Under the pieces are notes generated by a model that did not search any database, was not told the origin of the DNA, and saw nothing but the letters and a program-made list of their open reading frames with translations. A stretch of 64,000 nucleotides of DNA from Megaleporinus macrocephalus (lineage: Eukaryota; Chordata; Actinopteri; Characiformes; Anostomidae). Every line of letters begins with the position of its first letter. Position 1 is the first letter of the stretch. The position numbers and the translations under genes are program-made. The stretch spans positions 29,323,403 through 29,387,402 of the forward strand of contig CM038722.1 in assembly GCA_021613375.1 (NCBI GenBank). Reading direction: 5' to 3'. Below, piece after piece: positions 11,766 through 23,802 of the stretch.

Positions 11766-12555
11766 GTTCAATCCAATGCTGTTTGACTTAAACTGATGAA
11801 TTAGCCACGTGCTTCCATTGTTAGACACCAACCATGTTCTGGCTGAATGCTCTACAACTTAAATTCAGTTAAAAGTCTTTGCTTTTCTTTCCCTTTTATG
11901 GTGTAGAATTGGTATCACAAAAATTAATTCCGTCCAGCATGTTCTTTTTGCGCTATCAGAAAACTGTGTGTTATGCTCACTCATGTCTCTAGTTAAGGTA
12001 CCTTCCTCTGTTTCTTTTCCTGTCTATTGAAAACGCTGACAGATAAAGAACTCTTAAGGGTTCCTAGTTTAGCCCCAGGTAAATGCTTCTCGAATAAAGG
12101 GGCGATTGTGGGGGTTTCCATTCCAGATGGCTGAAATATGACATACTTTATCCATTAAACGACCTCTTTAAGATCTTTTGATTGGGAAAGCAGTTGAAGG
12201 ATCACCTCTCTTCACATTTTAGCCCTGGCAGTGTCACGGTTGCGATCCTAAGTGATTTATTTTCACCAGACTTCTCTCTTTAAGCTTTTAAAAGAACACC
12301 AATAAAATGTAAAACAGTTAACATGATGACAAGAGCTGGATGTACTTTCAACTGATCGAGCAGCTGCTCAGATACGTTCATTCTTTTCCAGACTGCTGCC
12401 TTCAGATCTTTTTCCGTATCACTTGACACGTAAATGTTAAAACTCAATGGAACACTGGGAGAAATTGTTAAATTCATCACGTTGGTGTTGCTTTTTTATC
12501 ATTTTGACACTAAAACCATTTAGTTTTTTTTTTGTTGTTGTTTTTATTTTAACAG
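11766..12555. other. aplf intron, no gene recognised
   Basis: No gene or repeat was identified. The last 60 bases form the T-rich tract of the acceptor of the next aplf exon. Confidence 0.35.
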
Positions 12556-12678
12556 GAAAAATCCAATCCATTTCCAAGAGTGTAGTCACCCAGGAGATGA
12601 TGACTATGAGGAAGAGCAAAGTAATGGTGATGAGGATGATGACCGGCCTGAGTGTCCTTACGGAACTGACTGCTATCG
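12556..12678 (+). CDS. aplf: APLF, exon completing PBZ finger 1 and opening PBZ finger 2
   Basis: 123-nt exon with acceptor TTTTATTTTAACAG and donor TATCG|GTGAGG. Joining AG|G restores the arginine of CYR and gives KNPIHFQECSHPGDDDY, supplying the two histidine ligands of finger 1. An acidic spacer (EEEQSNGDEDDD) follows, then RPECPYGTDCY, the cysteine half of finger 2. The HPGD that follows finger 1 and the acidic spacer between the two fingers are features of vertebrate APLF. The 81-codon frame that runs across this exon in another register is a shadow. Confidence 0.94.
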
Positions 12679-13757
12679 GTGAGGGTTGTTAATTAACTGT
12701 TAGTGTAAACCTGTTGGTATGCACTCAACCGATGCTAAGGATGGTTTTACATGGTTAACTTCTATGCAACTGGCTTGAAACTAAATTTCACAGGCATTGC
12801 ATACCGCAAAGCATCCTGCAACGCATATGCAACTTGTTTGAAACTTCATTATACATGTTTCCTGAAACAGATGCTTTAAAAGGCTGGTGTAGAAGATTGT
12901 GATAACTTCAAAAACATCACCAGCCAAACAACTGATTTCAGTCAACACACAACACAGGATAGTGTTTAGAAATAATACTGCAAGTTTGCCGATAACCTGT
13001 TAGCTTAACTTACATTTACTTACATTACCAGTGCGGCTATTTTGATGGCTGCTGGTGCCAGCATTTGTTCTTTGTTGTTGAGTTGCTGTTTTGAGATGTC
13101 TGTAGGTTATTTATAGGGTTGTTGTTAATTTTGTATAGGCACCATATATAAATGTAGTAGGTGTTGTGCTAACTAGTGGTGCACTCAAATGGTTTCTGAA
13201 AATCTGGTTATGAAATCTGATGAAGAGAGCTGGATTTCAGCTCAGTAATCAGATTTCCCAGTGCACTTATACTCTGATTACCCTGATTTCTCAGCCTGCG
13301 CATGTGCAAAAACAGAGCGCGGTACCAGAAATAAGCCAGAAGCATTTGCTAATATTCTTCATTTTCTAAATATGTTTATATTGCCACTGTTACTGTGACT
13401 TTTTTGTCTTACTCTGTAAGTGTATTGGCTGGTTGCAAAGGAAAAATCTGATTATTGCATGACTCCTGTTCACTCTGAGCTTCCACTTGTCTCATTACTT
13501 AACTGCATATAAAAACAGATTGTATTGATTACCACCAAAATCTGATTTTCTGCAGTTATCAGATTATTATGTGTATGTATATGCATTCATTAATTGTTGT
13601 AGTTGCACATCACACATCACAACCTGCAACTAGTTTTTAACAATTAGCTTAACAGGTTTCTACTAAGCTTTCATGCAATATTATCATTTTGGGATGAAAG
13701 ATCTCTATAATATTTACTTTTTTTATCTGTGAGAAATAGTACATGTACATTTTATAT
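12679..13757. other. aplf intron, no gene recognised
   Basis: Between 13170 and 13560 the words CTGATTA, ATCTGATT and AATCAGATT recur on both strands, suggesting an old hAT-like or palindromic element. Borders could not be fixed and no gene was seen. Confidence 0.35.
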
Positions 13758-14276
13758 ACACTGCTGTGCAAAAGTCTTAGGCACCTAAGCTGATAGTTTA
13801 AAAGTCTTTATCTGATCAATAAGTGTATTTTCACCAGTAAAAGCACCAGATATTATTAGAACAGATGTAAATAATCATACATACAATACAAAGTAACATG
13901 AATATCTTATTGTGAGAGAAGTAGATCATATCTTGAGCTCCAGTTTGAAGAACAAAGTGTAGTTCCAGATTTCTCCTGGACGCCCCAGACATTATATGAA
14001 TGTATTTAGTTCCTTCAGCAGTAATCTTGATTTAGCTTAATGAAGTACTGAGCAGTCAAAGCAGGTATTAGATGAGAACTGTAAATAATACTGGGTTGTT
14101 TATAGAAGGAGAAGCTTGAAAAGGGTTAAATAAACACACTGATGTATGTAAAAGCACGAATTACTCTATTAATACTGTTTGAATATTTAAGAAATAAAGT
14201 GTTTAGCTGAGTAAATAAAAGCTTCCTGTCTAAAAAAAATGTCCCCAAGTACCTAATACTTTTACACAGTACTGGA
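13758..14276 (-). mobile_element. Dispersed element copy B2, best preserved ends
   Basis: Begins CACTGCTGTGCAAAAGTCTT and AGGCACC, and ends with the inverse (AGTACCTAATACTTTTACAC then AGTACTGG). This gives terminal inverted repeats of about 25 bp with mismatches. The conserved inner block is at 13919-14010 in inverse orientation to copies B1, B3 and B4. No ORF; no unambiguous target duplication was found. Confidence 0.75.
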
Positions 14277-14528
14277 CATCTGTTGAAAGGGTTTTTAGGA
14301 AACCCAAGTCATTTTTCTGTAATATCATCCTGAAGAATTCTTTTAATGTCTATATTTTTGGAGTGTCAAAAGTAACGTATGAATTAATTAAAAGTTATTA
14401 AAGCACTTAAAAGTTGTAAAACCCTGTAGACCCAAACTATAACGACTTTTACCAGGTGGTTATTTATTCTGCAAACTTTTCCAGCTGGGCTTGAAATGAT
14501 TTGTGTATTGTCCTTGTTTTTTTTCCAG

Positions 14529-14575
14529 AAAGAATCCTCTGCACAAAAAAGAGTACAAACACACAAAACCTCCAG
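14529..14575 (+). CDS. aplf: APLF, micro-exon completing PBZ finger 2
   Basis: 47-nt exon, too short to stand out as an ORF. Acceptor TTTTTTTTCCAG|A and donor CCTCCAG|GTATTG. CG|A restores the CYR arginine, and the exon encodes KNPLHKKEYKHTKPP, which carries the two histidines of finger 2 (C-X5-C-X6-H-X5-H). The intron splits this finger at exactly the same codon and phase as finger 1. It leaves in phase 1, which matches the entry of the last exon. Confidence 0.93.
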
Positions 14576-14576
14576 G

Positions 14577-15789
14577 TATTGTATTTCCCTCAACTAAGAA
14601 ATGAATCACAGACAGGCTGCAGCGAAACATGAAAACCATTAGACGCAGTACAGAATATGAACAAACATATTACAGCGTAGAGTCAACACCGCATCTCTCA
14701 CACGCCCTCCGAGCAGCAAACAAGCCCACTTAAAACCATCTAAGAATATTGAAAGGGCATAAGAACCCGCCATGGCAACAACACCTCCTTTTCTCTCACT
14801 CTTTCCGTCTCCCTGTCCCTGGATGGCCATTTGAATAGTATTGAATGGAGGCGTTAAGCAACAGCATTGATCAGGCAGCCTTAACAGCAGGGTTTTGAGT
14901 GGCCCCTCAGTGGAGTGTAATTACCACAGCCCCTATGATTAATACCGACAAAGCCCAGCATCTGGACCAGAGGGTGGTGTAACAGAGGGAGCTGCCTTTC
15001 TTTAGATATCGTGATTTAAAGGCTGGACCAACTGTAAGTTTGGTTTGGTTCAGGTACCCTAGACTACCATCCACCAGGCATTTGTCTTAGTTAAGTGGTA
15101 AATCCTGGGTCGTTGACGTTTTGGGACAGTTTTCCATACAGATATGGAAATACTCTATTCCTTTATGGTAACATGAATTCAGGCTTCTAGGCACATGAGT
15201 GAATTCTAGTTGAGCATTAATATTGCCAGCTGTGGCCTTTCATTCGTTCATTAGCATTTATTGTATCATTACTGTTTCTTTGAATTAATAACGCTACCAG
15301 TACGGGTTATGAATCTCTGGTGAATCTCTGACCTCATCAGATGTCAGTGTAGTTATGATTCTTTGAGAAACATTGCATACCCAACACACTGCATACACAA
15401 ACAAGAGGAACTATTGACACAGTAGGGGAACGTAGACGGTATTGACAGTATAGACAGTGTTTACTTGTTGTTCTTATTTTAGCAGATTATTTTAAGATTA
15501 TTAACACGTGTAACATGTTTCTTTCAGTAGTGTCACTTGAAAAGTTGCATTGCTAACCGTTTCTTAATCGTCCAGTGTAGAACCTAAGACTGTTCTTGAT
15601 ACCGCGAGAGCTTTAAAACACACGTAGCTGCTTCTCAAACGACTCTCTGCCAAAATATATAGTCCACAAACTGTCCGAGTTCTTGTGTTGGGAGGCATGT
15701 GTCATTTGTGCCTCTAAAAGTCGAGTCAGAAAGTAGACTCTTAGTCTTTCATCATTTATAGATCACGTGCGTTTAAGGTAACTTTTAAT

Positions 15790-15795
<6 letters not shown>
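14577..15795. other. last aplf intron, left part, nothing recognised
   Basis: Start of the 7-kb final aplf intron. No repeat family or exon was recognised in this part. Confidence 0.35.

Positions 15796-15829
<34 letters not shown>
15796..15829. repeat. (TA)n microsatellite
   Basis: About 17 TA dinucleotides immediately beside the TA target duplication of the Tc1 element that follows. Confidence 0.95.
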
Positions 15830-15831
<2 letters not shown>

Positions 15832-15837
15832 TATGTA

Positions 15838-16360
15838 TATGCTACCGCTCAAAAGTTTAGGATCACTTTAGAATTTCATTTTTTGCAATTTTCATGCAAT
15901 TCACAATAAATATTGTCCGTTTCACAATGAATGTAAGTGTATCAGATGATTTTTAAATAATAAAAATGTTAGTATTAAAGTCTATTTTTGTATAGAGGCT
16001 TATTTAGCATATAGTCCTATTATCAGTAATTCTCGGTCCTCTGTTTAAATCTCCTGGTACGACCACCAATCCAAGTTAAGGATGTTATTGGGCTAATTGG
16101 TTGTTAGGACACTCTTGCTCAGTTGTGATGCACAGCTGAAAAACATTCTACTAATAAGTGAGTATAAAAGGGAACAACATTCTAGGTTAGTTTAGTATCT
16201 GCAGCATCAGCAGTTGTTGGCTTGCTGACCGACTCAAAATGACCAGAAAGAAACAACTTTCTTTAGAGACCCGTCAGTTCATTGTTGTGTTAATGAAGAA
16301 GATACTCCATTGAAAACAAGAACATTTCACTGTGATCCCAAACTTTTGAGCGGTAGTGTA
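15838..16360 (+). mobile_element. Tc1-like deletion derivative with intact terminal repeats
   Basis: The element spans 15840-16358. Terminal inverted repeats are about 25 bp: left CTACCGCTCAAAAGTTT..., right ...AAACTTTTGAGCGGTAGTG. It is flanked by TA on both sides, the Tc1/mariner target duplication. Starting at about 16238 an ATG opens a frame reading MTRKKQLSLETRQFIVVL, which resembles the N-terminal helix-turn-helix of Tc1-type transposases. It stops early, so the copy is a shortened, inactive derivative. (TA)n tracts adjoin both ends. Confidence 0.85.
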
Positions 16361-16368
16361 TATGTATA

Positions 16369-16382
<14 letters not shown>

Positions 16383-16415
<33 letters not shown>
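16383..16415. repeat. (TA)n microsatellite
   Basis: About 16 TA repeats after a short GT run, at the right end of the Tc1-like element. Confidence 0.95.
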
Positions 16416-16419
<4 letters not shown>

Positions 16420-17018
16420 GTAATCTAAAAATTAGTTAGATTAATTGACTAACACACGTGTGTATAAAATGTATTTTGAGTCAAACCTTTCTTACAAACT
16501 ATTGTAAAGCAGTGTGTCAGATATCAGGTGGCGTATTCATAAGCTTTTCATGAAACACTTTCTGTAAGGGAGCTTTTAGAGAGAGATTTCTGGTTCCTAT
16601 CACCGCCACTGGATCTCATAGCCTAAACCTCTGGATCTAGACTAAAGCATGCTGTTTATTTAGTAATGTTTTGAGAAATAAAGAGTAATTATGGGGTTAC
16701 AACTCAACAACTCATTCAGAACCGTTTGGAGTAAAGCTGCTAATGAAGCGGCTAATTGTAAATAAACATATCACCTCATATTTCTTCACGATGGTAAAAA
16801 AGCAGGAGTTGCGATGTCTGTAACACAAACAGGTTTTGTTATGTGATGTTAACAGTGTTAATAATAGTCATTGATCAGAAAAGGTTACATTTTCTAAAGC
16901 ACAACAATGTCCGGCAAACCTCTCCACCATGAATGTATTTTTTAAAAATTTGATTTTAAAACATCATCAGCTTTTAAAAGAACCACTAAAACTATAACTC
17001 AGACATCAGGCAGCATAT

Positions 17019-17273
17019 TGTCTGGCCAAAGAAAAAAAAATTATAATTTTTTGTCGATTTTCATTTTTCTGTATCGTTTGAACACGACAGCTGCTCTTTA
17101 TATCCCGTTAAAGTTTCATTATGACTAAACCAATAGAAATGCTTCAAAATCACCTGGACTACTATCTGTTTACATTAACTTACATTGGAAGTTAAGTATG
17201 TTTTTCTCCTCTCCTGTGAAGTTGCTATGTTGGAGATATGTTTTTCTTTGGACGGTGATGATATTTATAACCA
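17019..17273. mobile_element. TA-flanked MITE copy C2 (diverged)
   Basis: Carries the family C blocks in order: TTTCATTTTTCTGTATCGTT, CAATAGAAATGCT, TTACATTGGAAGTTAAGTATG and the terminal TTTTCTTTGGACGGTGATGATA. The left end is degenerate. Confidence 0.6.
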
Positions 17274-17396
17274 TTTCATGCTACGACTGAGCTTTTAGAG
17301 ACGTTGAACTCTCGCTGTGAACAGTTGTGTCTCAATAAGTTTCTCTGGAACAGTATTTCACATAAAAACCTCTGTGAATGACATCTTGCATCTTGA

Positions 17397-17610
17397 ATTA
17401 ATTACGCTGGAAGTGCATTCACCTACCACAAGTCGGCCACACCACATCTGTTTTGAGGTCAGCTGATAACCACTCACTGTAGCCTGTGTAGTCTTATCCC
17501 TGTTTCCACACTGAAACCCTCTCAAAAGAACCAAGGTCTGGACATCAACGTCCTCCTGCTGGTCCTACCTCCATGACAAAGCACATAATCAATTCTAAAG
17601 ATGCTGATGT
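17397..17610. repeat. Long direct repeat, copy 1
   Basis: About 210 bp similar to 19238-19455: shared GCCACACCACATCTGTT, GAGGTCAGCTGA, CCTCCTGCTGGT and CATGACAA blocks in the same order. Both copies are in the last aplf intron. Confidence 0.75.
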
Positions 17611-17671
17611 GTTTCATTTTTTTAATGTTACAGCTTTGAAGGACCATTTTAAGAACAATAAACATTCTGCA

Positions 17672-17924
17672 TATCGTCACTGTCCAATGAAAAACATTTC
17701 TCCATTTTTTTGGTGATTTTGGGTTTTCTACATCATATGAACACGCCAATGGTTGTTTACATTGTGTGAAAATTTAATGATGCATGGTCCAATAGAAGTG
17801 CTCCAAAATAGCTTGGAAAAAATTCTGGTTCCATTGACTTGCATTGAAAGTAAAGTATGTTTTTGGTCCCTCCTGTAAAGTTGCAATTTTGAAGGTACTT
17901 GTTTTTCATTGGACAGCAAAGATA
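17672..17924. mobile_element. TA-flanked MITE copy C3 (near complete)
   Basis: The element spans 17674-17922: TCGTCACTGTCCAATGAAAA at the left, TTTTTCATTGGACAGCAAAGA at the right, TA on both sides. The terminal inverted repeat is about 22 bp with few mismatches and there is no ORF. The TA target site indicates the Tc1/mariner superfamily. Confidence 0.8.
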
Positions 17925-19237
17925 TTAATCTAATTCACATTAGTTCCGCCAACCAAAATATTCAGCTGTTTTTTAAGTGATATTCCTGTCAGAGACTGTT
18001 CACCTGTGAAGTACTGGAGGCGAGTCAGTGCTGCTAAACACCGCAAAGCAGGGCGTCAACACACCTGACATGTACTTCTCCACCATGAATGTATTTAAAA
18101 ACCATCTGATCTTTACTATCGTAAACAATGTCTCAGGCATCAGGCAGCACAGCCATAAACATTTCATGAGCTTTTAGAGGCAACCAGAAATACGCAGCTG
18201 ACATTTATGTGGTCAGAAAAGATGCGCAGTCTGAAAGCACATGTCCATATTTGATCTTCGACCAGTCAGTTTGCATAAAATAGGCTGTAACACATGCCGC
18301 GCCTGAGCTTGTGTGAGTGGTTGTGCTGCGTTTCCATTGTCGAGGTCGGAAAAGGGTTCTGAAGCACTGAATATAGCCACTCTGATGCATTTCTACACAC
18401 TTAATTACCGATAACTCTTCTCTGAAGAATGTGTTTTTGGTCTTAACCTGTGGCCAGATAGCAGGCTCTGTATTGCATTTGGCTGTGATCTAGAAGAATG
18501 TTAAAACATTAAAAAAGGCAAGAAAACAACTGAACAATTGAAAACATTTCAAAAGAGGCTAGGTCCAGAATAAACCCCTAACTACAGTGAAGTGAGAGAC
18601 CTCCCTTCTGGCTCTGGAGCCAAACGCCCAGCTTTGAAATGTTTTTCAGCATTGAAGGATGTTACTCCAATACTCGTGTGGTGTCCTTACAGTCCTTACA
18701 TACAATTTTCAATGATTTTCTTTTTCTTTTTATAACAATAAACCTAAACAGCCAGTGTGTGTCTCTGCTGCCCCAGATAGAGATGCAGTCTTTTTAAATA
18801 AACAATAGATTTCGCATCCGTCTGCATTGCACGAGACAGGGCCATTAAAGTGGAATGTGCTCAGGCCTCCGACAGCACAGGCCTGTGTGAACATCATGAT
18901 TAATGGCTTATCAACAGGCCGCTGCTTATCTAATTAAACATATAGAAATCCCTGCAGCACATTTACCACAGGCAGTGTGGAGACGGGCAGCACCAGCCTG
19001 TTCACATGGACGGACTTGAAAAAGAGAACCACTTAAATTTTTATTTCACAATCAGGTGGTGTGTTTACCTTTAGCTGCCTCAGTAATCTCAAACAGACTG
19101 GCTTTCTGACGCTAGACGTTTTCAGCTTATGTAGTTCACAAGTAATGGAAACCCATAGCTACCATGTTAGCATGCTCGAATCACCGTGTCAGGCTTGTAC
19201 AGTAGACTTTAAAGTTTATGTTGCTTCTGACATTGTC

Positions 19238-19455
19238 TGAATTAATTATGAGCAAAGTGCATTTACCTACATGTCAGCCACACCACATCTGTTCCGAGGT
19301 CAGCTGAGAACCAGTCGCTGCAGACTGTGGACTCTCCTCGCTGTGTCTACGTTGAATTGAATTGAAACCCTCCCAAAAGAACAGAGATCTGGACCTCGAT
19401 GCCCTCCTGCTGGTTATCTCCATGACAAGCACACAATCGATTCTAAAGATGCAGA
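19238..19455. repeat. Long direct repeat, copy 2
   Basis: Partner of 17397-17610, about 1.85 kb downstream, with scattered substitutions and small indels. It could be a local duplication or a dispersed element seen twice. Confidence 0.75.
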
Positions 19456-19961
19456 TATTTAGGTTTGCTACATGACTTTGAAGACACACAGCAGCCTACA
19501 GGGATTCAAGATTAGGAAAGTAACATCCTCCAATACTCTGAGAACATTTTTGAAGCTGGGTGTGTGCTAGATTAATAGAGAATCACGTACATTTTTATTT
19601 CATGAACTGTAGCCAAATGTTTCAACTGATGGTCTGACCAGAATTCAGAGCAGTTTTTCTTTTTACTTTAAATCTGGACAGTCAGTGTGACACTTTAGTT
19701 TCCTCAAACAGTGTCAAAGTCTTAAGTAATCTCAAACAGACTGACTTTCTGACACTAGACACGGACAACTATCTTACATACACACCTAATTAACATTAAC
19801 TAAAGCTATGCAGCTAGTATAGTTAACAAGTAATAGAATATATATTTCCACCTATTAGGTTGTTAAGTAGTCTTTAATAGACCTGTTTTGTTGTTTCTGA
19901 CACTAATATCCTTTTTCCTGTAAAAAGGAACAATATTCAAGGTTTAAGATCCTGTTTTTGT

Positions 19962-21240
19962 AACTGAAGCTATAGGCTAATGTAGCTAACAAATAATGGA
20001 AACTTACAGACACTTAATAGCCATGATCATCGCAATACATTGGTCAGTAATCTTGAATACGCTTGTATATGACATATTGTTATATCTAAAAATTGATAAA
20101 ATGGCTAAAACAACTCTACCTCATCAGGACTAAGTGAAACTACAAGGCTAATATAGCTAATAAAAGGCGGAGACTTATCTACTCTCTAGCATGCTCACTA
20201 TGTCAAGAAGAAAACCTTTAAATTTATTATGCTGTATATGAAGCTACATGACCATCTGTATCTATAAAATAGGCAAAAAATAAAGACAATGTTCAAAGTT
20301 GAAGGTGGCAGCTACTCTTGTTTTTAGCTGTAAAACCTAATTAAACTTGACTGAAGCTATAGGCTAATGTAGCTAACAAGTAATAGAAACTAACAGGCAC
20401 TTAATAGCCATAATCATCGCATCACATTGGTCAATATACTGGAATACACTTGTATATGACATTTTGTTATCTAAAAATGGATAAAATGGCTAAAACAACT
20501 CTACCTTATTAGGTCTAAGTGAAGCTACAAGGCTAATGTAGCTAATAAAAAACGGAGACTTATCTACCCTCTAGCATGCTCACTATGTCAAGAAGAAAAC
20601 ATTTAAATTTATTATGGTGTATGTGAAGCTACATGACCATCTGTATCTATAAAAATAGGCAAAAATATAGACAGTGTTCAAAGTTGAAGGTGGCAACTAC
20701 TCTTGTTTTAGCTGTGCAGCCTAATTAAACATGACTGAAGCTATAGGCTAATGTAGCTAACAAGTAATAGAAACTAACAGGCACTTAATAGACATAATCA
20801 TCGCATCACATTGGTCAATATACTGGAGTACACTTGTTCATGTTATCTGTAAAAATGAACAAAACCTTCCTGATTCCTAAAAATATTTATCTACCTTCTA
20901 GCATGCCTAAATACTCTCAAGGAGAAAACCTTTAAATACATTATGTGGTATCTGAAACTATATGACCTACTGTACCTATAAAATACATGTAATTCAGGCT
21001 TCAAGGTGGCAAACACACTTGTTTTTAGCTGTACAATAAATCCAGCTTATTAAACTTGACTGAAGCTATAGGCTAATGTAGCTAACAAATGATAGAAACT
21101 TGCAGACACTTAATGGCATGACTACATCACATCAAAACAATCTGGAATACACTGTTTGTGAAATTTTGTTATCTACAAAAATTGACAGAACCTACCTGAT
21201 TCAGACTAAATGAAGCTACGAGGCTAATGTTGCTAACAGA
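19962..21240. repeat. 385-bp tandem repeat, about 3.3 units
   Basis: The phrase ACTGAAGCTATAGGCTAATG starts at 19963, 20350, 20734 and 21059, giving periods of 387, 384 and 325 bp (the last unit is shortened). Each unit also contains a second half built on CTACAAGGCTAATGTAGCTAA, CTCTAGCATGCTCACTATGT and an ACACTTGTATATGACAT block. Neighbouring units look highly similar, so the array is fairly young. Confidence 0.9.
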
Positions 21241-21579
21241 TACTGGAAACTCACAGTTACATTAGTTTAATTAGGTAGATCTTTAGTTTACATTACACAG
21301 CTTACTAATTGATGGAAACAAATAATTTCCATTATAATAAAATACAAATTATTTTGTCTTTATATGTAGAATTTTGACAAGAATGTAAGTTTCATAGTGG
21401 TTACTGAATTATTATAGTATGATGTTAATAACTTGTATAAGGTTAGTAATTTAATTATAGGTTTTATGTTGTGAATAAATGTCTACAGTAATCTAATACA
21501 GATCTAATAATGATCTAATACAGTGTTTCTGGTAGTTCGTTGTTCTTCTCTAACATTGCTTCACTTGTTGACTCTGCAG

Positions 21580-21782
21580 CAAGGAAGTTGTCTGTGCCAG
21601 ATGATGATGATGAAGAAGAAGATGAAGACCGCTACGAGAACAGCTTCATTAATGATGAGAGTGAAGAGGAGGAAGTGGATGAAGACTCTGACTACGTGCC
21701 TGAGTCAGATGACAGTGGAAAAGAAGACATTAAACGGCTGCAGAAGGAGGCCAAAGCTTTTCTGAGGAAGAAGAAGAAGTAA
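21580..21782 (+). CDS. aplf: APLF, last coding exon (acidic histone-binding tail)
   Basis: Acceptor TTGTTGACTCTGCAG; joining G|CA gives ARKLSVPDDDDEEEDEDRYENSF and so on to the TAA at 21780-21782. The 67 residues are strongly acidic, with the pattern Y-x-x-S-F-(I)-x-D-E-S-E-E-E-E, then DEDSDYVPESDD. A basic-helical end follows (EDIKRLQKEAKAFLRKKKK). Known APLF proteins end in a NAP1L-like acidic region that binds H2A-H2B and H3-H4 through acidic residues and aromatic anchors; the position that is Trp in human APLF appears to be Tyr here. The second open frame over the same bases, shifted by one, is a shadow. Confidence 0.93.
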
Positions 21783-22086
21783 CCAAATCTCAGCTTTGGG
21801 CAGACAGCAGGAGTTTAGATCCTGCCCAGTCTAGCACCTGCCTCTAATTTTAAAGTAAAGATCTGGCCAGAAATCATATTTACACTTTTTTTTCTTTCTC
21901 TTTTCCCAGATGTAGTTGATCAGCCAAGACATGTTTGGTTTCCTTAGTTTCTGGAGTTGCAAGGCTGTGTAGCTAACAAGCAGTCTAAACTTCCACAGGT
22001 ATTTAAACTGGTCACCCCATAAGCTGGTTTTGCTGGTCGCCAGCATATTAACCAGCGTACCAGCATCCAAACTATAACAAATCCTC
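21783..22086. other. aplf 3'UTR and downstream, no clear polyA signal
   Basis: No AATAAA or ATTAAA was seen within 300 bases of the stop, so the transcript end could not be placed. Near 22020-22075 lies a GCTGGTTTTGCTGGTC / CACCAGCATAT-type dispersed repeat. Confidence 0.35.
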
Positions 22087-22275
22087 TCTGTCCGAAGAAA
22101 AATAGTAACTTTATAGGAACAAGAGCATTAACTTTCAGTGTAAGTTGGTGTACGTTAATGTAAAGAGATTTGATTTTGGAGCATTTGGTCCACTCATCAT
22201 GAAACCTTCACAGAATATAAAGAGCAGCTGTGGTGTTTATATTATATATATGTTTTCATATGGACAGCAATGATA
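22087..22275. mobile_element. TA-flanked MITE copy C4 (diverged)
   Basis: Retains CTGTCCGAAGAAAAATAG at the left and TTTTCATATGGACAGCAATG plus ATA at the right, with the family middle part GGTCCACTCATCATGAAA. It starts about 300 bases after the aplf stop. Confidence 0.65.
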
Positions 22276-23802
22276 TGCTGGTTTTGTTGCTGGCCTGTGA
22301 TGTTTTTTCTAGCAGGATGCTGCGTCTTTAGACTCTAATCTCTTGCGTATGTGCTTTCTGACACTGTATGCAGACCGTTTTATCAAAAATGTGGACAAAC
22401 ATGTAGAGAACATTTAAACTCTAAGGTGGCTGTTGCTATTCATTTTACTGTGATGCACTTTTAACCATTTTTATAGATGTCAGTGTGTCTTACAGTGTCA
22501 GACTCAACAAGTGTGTTTGAGATTACTTCACATCTCAACACAGATGATGATTTAGGCTAGAAGTTTGCAAGACTTCTATTGTTTGTCAGCCTTGTAGCTC
22601 CAGTGCACACATACCAAACTTCACATGCCAAACATATGTTGACTGATCAGCTGCATCTGATGTGTTTGAGTGAATTTACATTTTTGGCCAAGCCGTTGCT
22701 TTAAAATGGCACTGAAGACATCTGAGTCATTAGCTGGGCAGGCCGGGTTGCACTCCGCAGTACAGTACATCTCCAAGTTGGGCTATAAACATGAAACATC
22801 TCAGGGTAAGAGTGATGTAAGAGTCTTTCCTGTGCATCTAATTGTGTGGAAAATCTGAGTCTACTAAGTAGTTTGATGAATAACCTGCTGGAAGGCCTTT
22901 AGCCTTTAGCCACTACAGGCATGAATTGAATGTACCAGCAAAGAGATTGCAGATTTCCAGAAACAACAGTGGCTAAAGCTTTTATCCATGAAGGTAGACC
23001 GTGTTAGGGGAACTGTAAGTAATACACTTAATTCTTTCAAAATTGAAAACTGGAAACCAAAGGCTGGAAAAAGTGGTGACTCGATGGGGTGACCGCTGCA
23101 GTCTTTACAGAAACCAGTTTCCCAAAGGTTTTTTCAAAACCACTATCACAACCCGCTGTTGGGTTTTTTCCGTTTGGAGTTGGACACATCTGGCCACTGG
23201 GTAGACTAGATTCGAGTAGATTTCTTTGGGCAGAGTCGGTGTGCTTCTCGTGAGTTTTGATTTTGAATGTTTTCTAAATGTCGATGTAGAGCCTGCTTTG
23301 GAGGCGTCACTCAGTTTTTATGTTTTCGAGAGATGTATAAGTGTTTGTGGATGGTTTCTGAGCTCACAATTTTCCATTATTTGTTTTTAAATGCACTTAC
23401 GTTCAGCTGACCCCTTTTTAAACTGTATTTTTTAAACAATACCTTTGACCTTATATCTGTGTTCTAAACCTAAAAGCTGTTTTTGATTGTCTTAGGAATA
23501 TTAAAACCCTGTTTATAGTCTGTCTGTGGTGCATATTATTTAAGGGATTTTATTGACTTTTATTGAACTGGATGATGTGTGAAATGAATGTGCATTTACG
23601 TACTCTGCACTGTGTGTGTCTTGCATTACATGTACATTAACTGTAGGAAACCGCTATAAAGCAATTTATCATCTTACACTTACATTCATCTTACACTTGT
23701 TTAGGACAAAAACAACATGTATTTCAATGTGGCTACAAATGCAGGGAAATTAATAGAATGCAGATCTGTTGCCTGAATGCTCTGCACTCTTTCAGTGCTG
23801 TG
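22276..23802. other. Intergenic, no gene recognised
   Basis: No coding exon, RNA gene or complete mobile element recognised. Confidence 0.35.
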
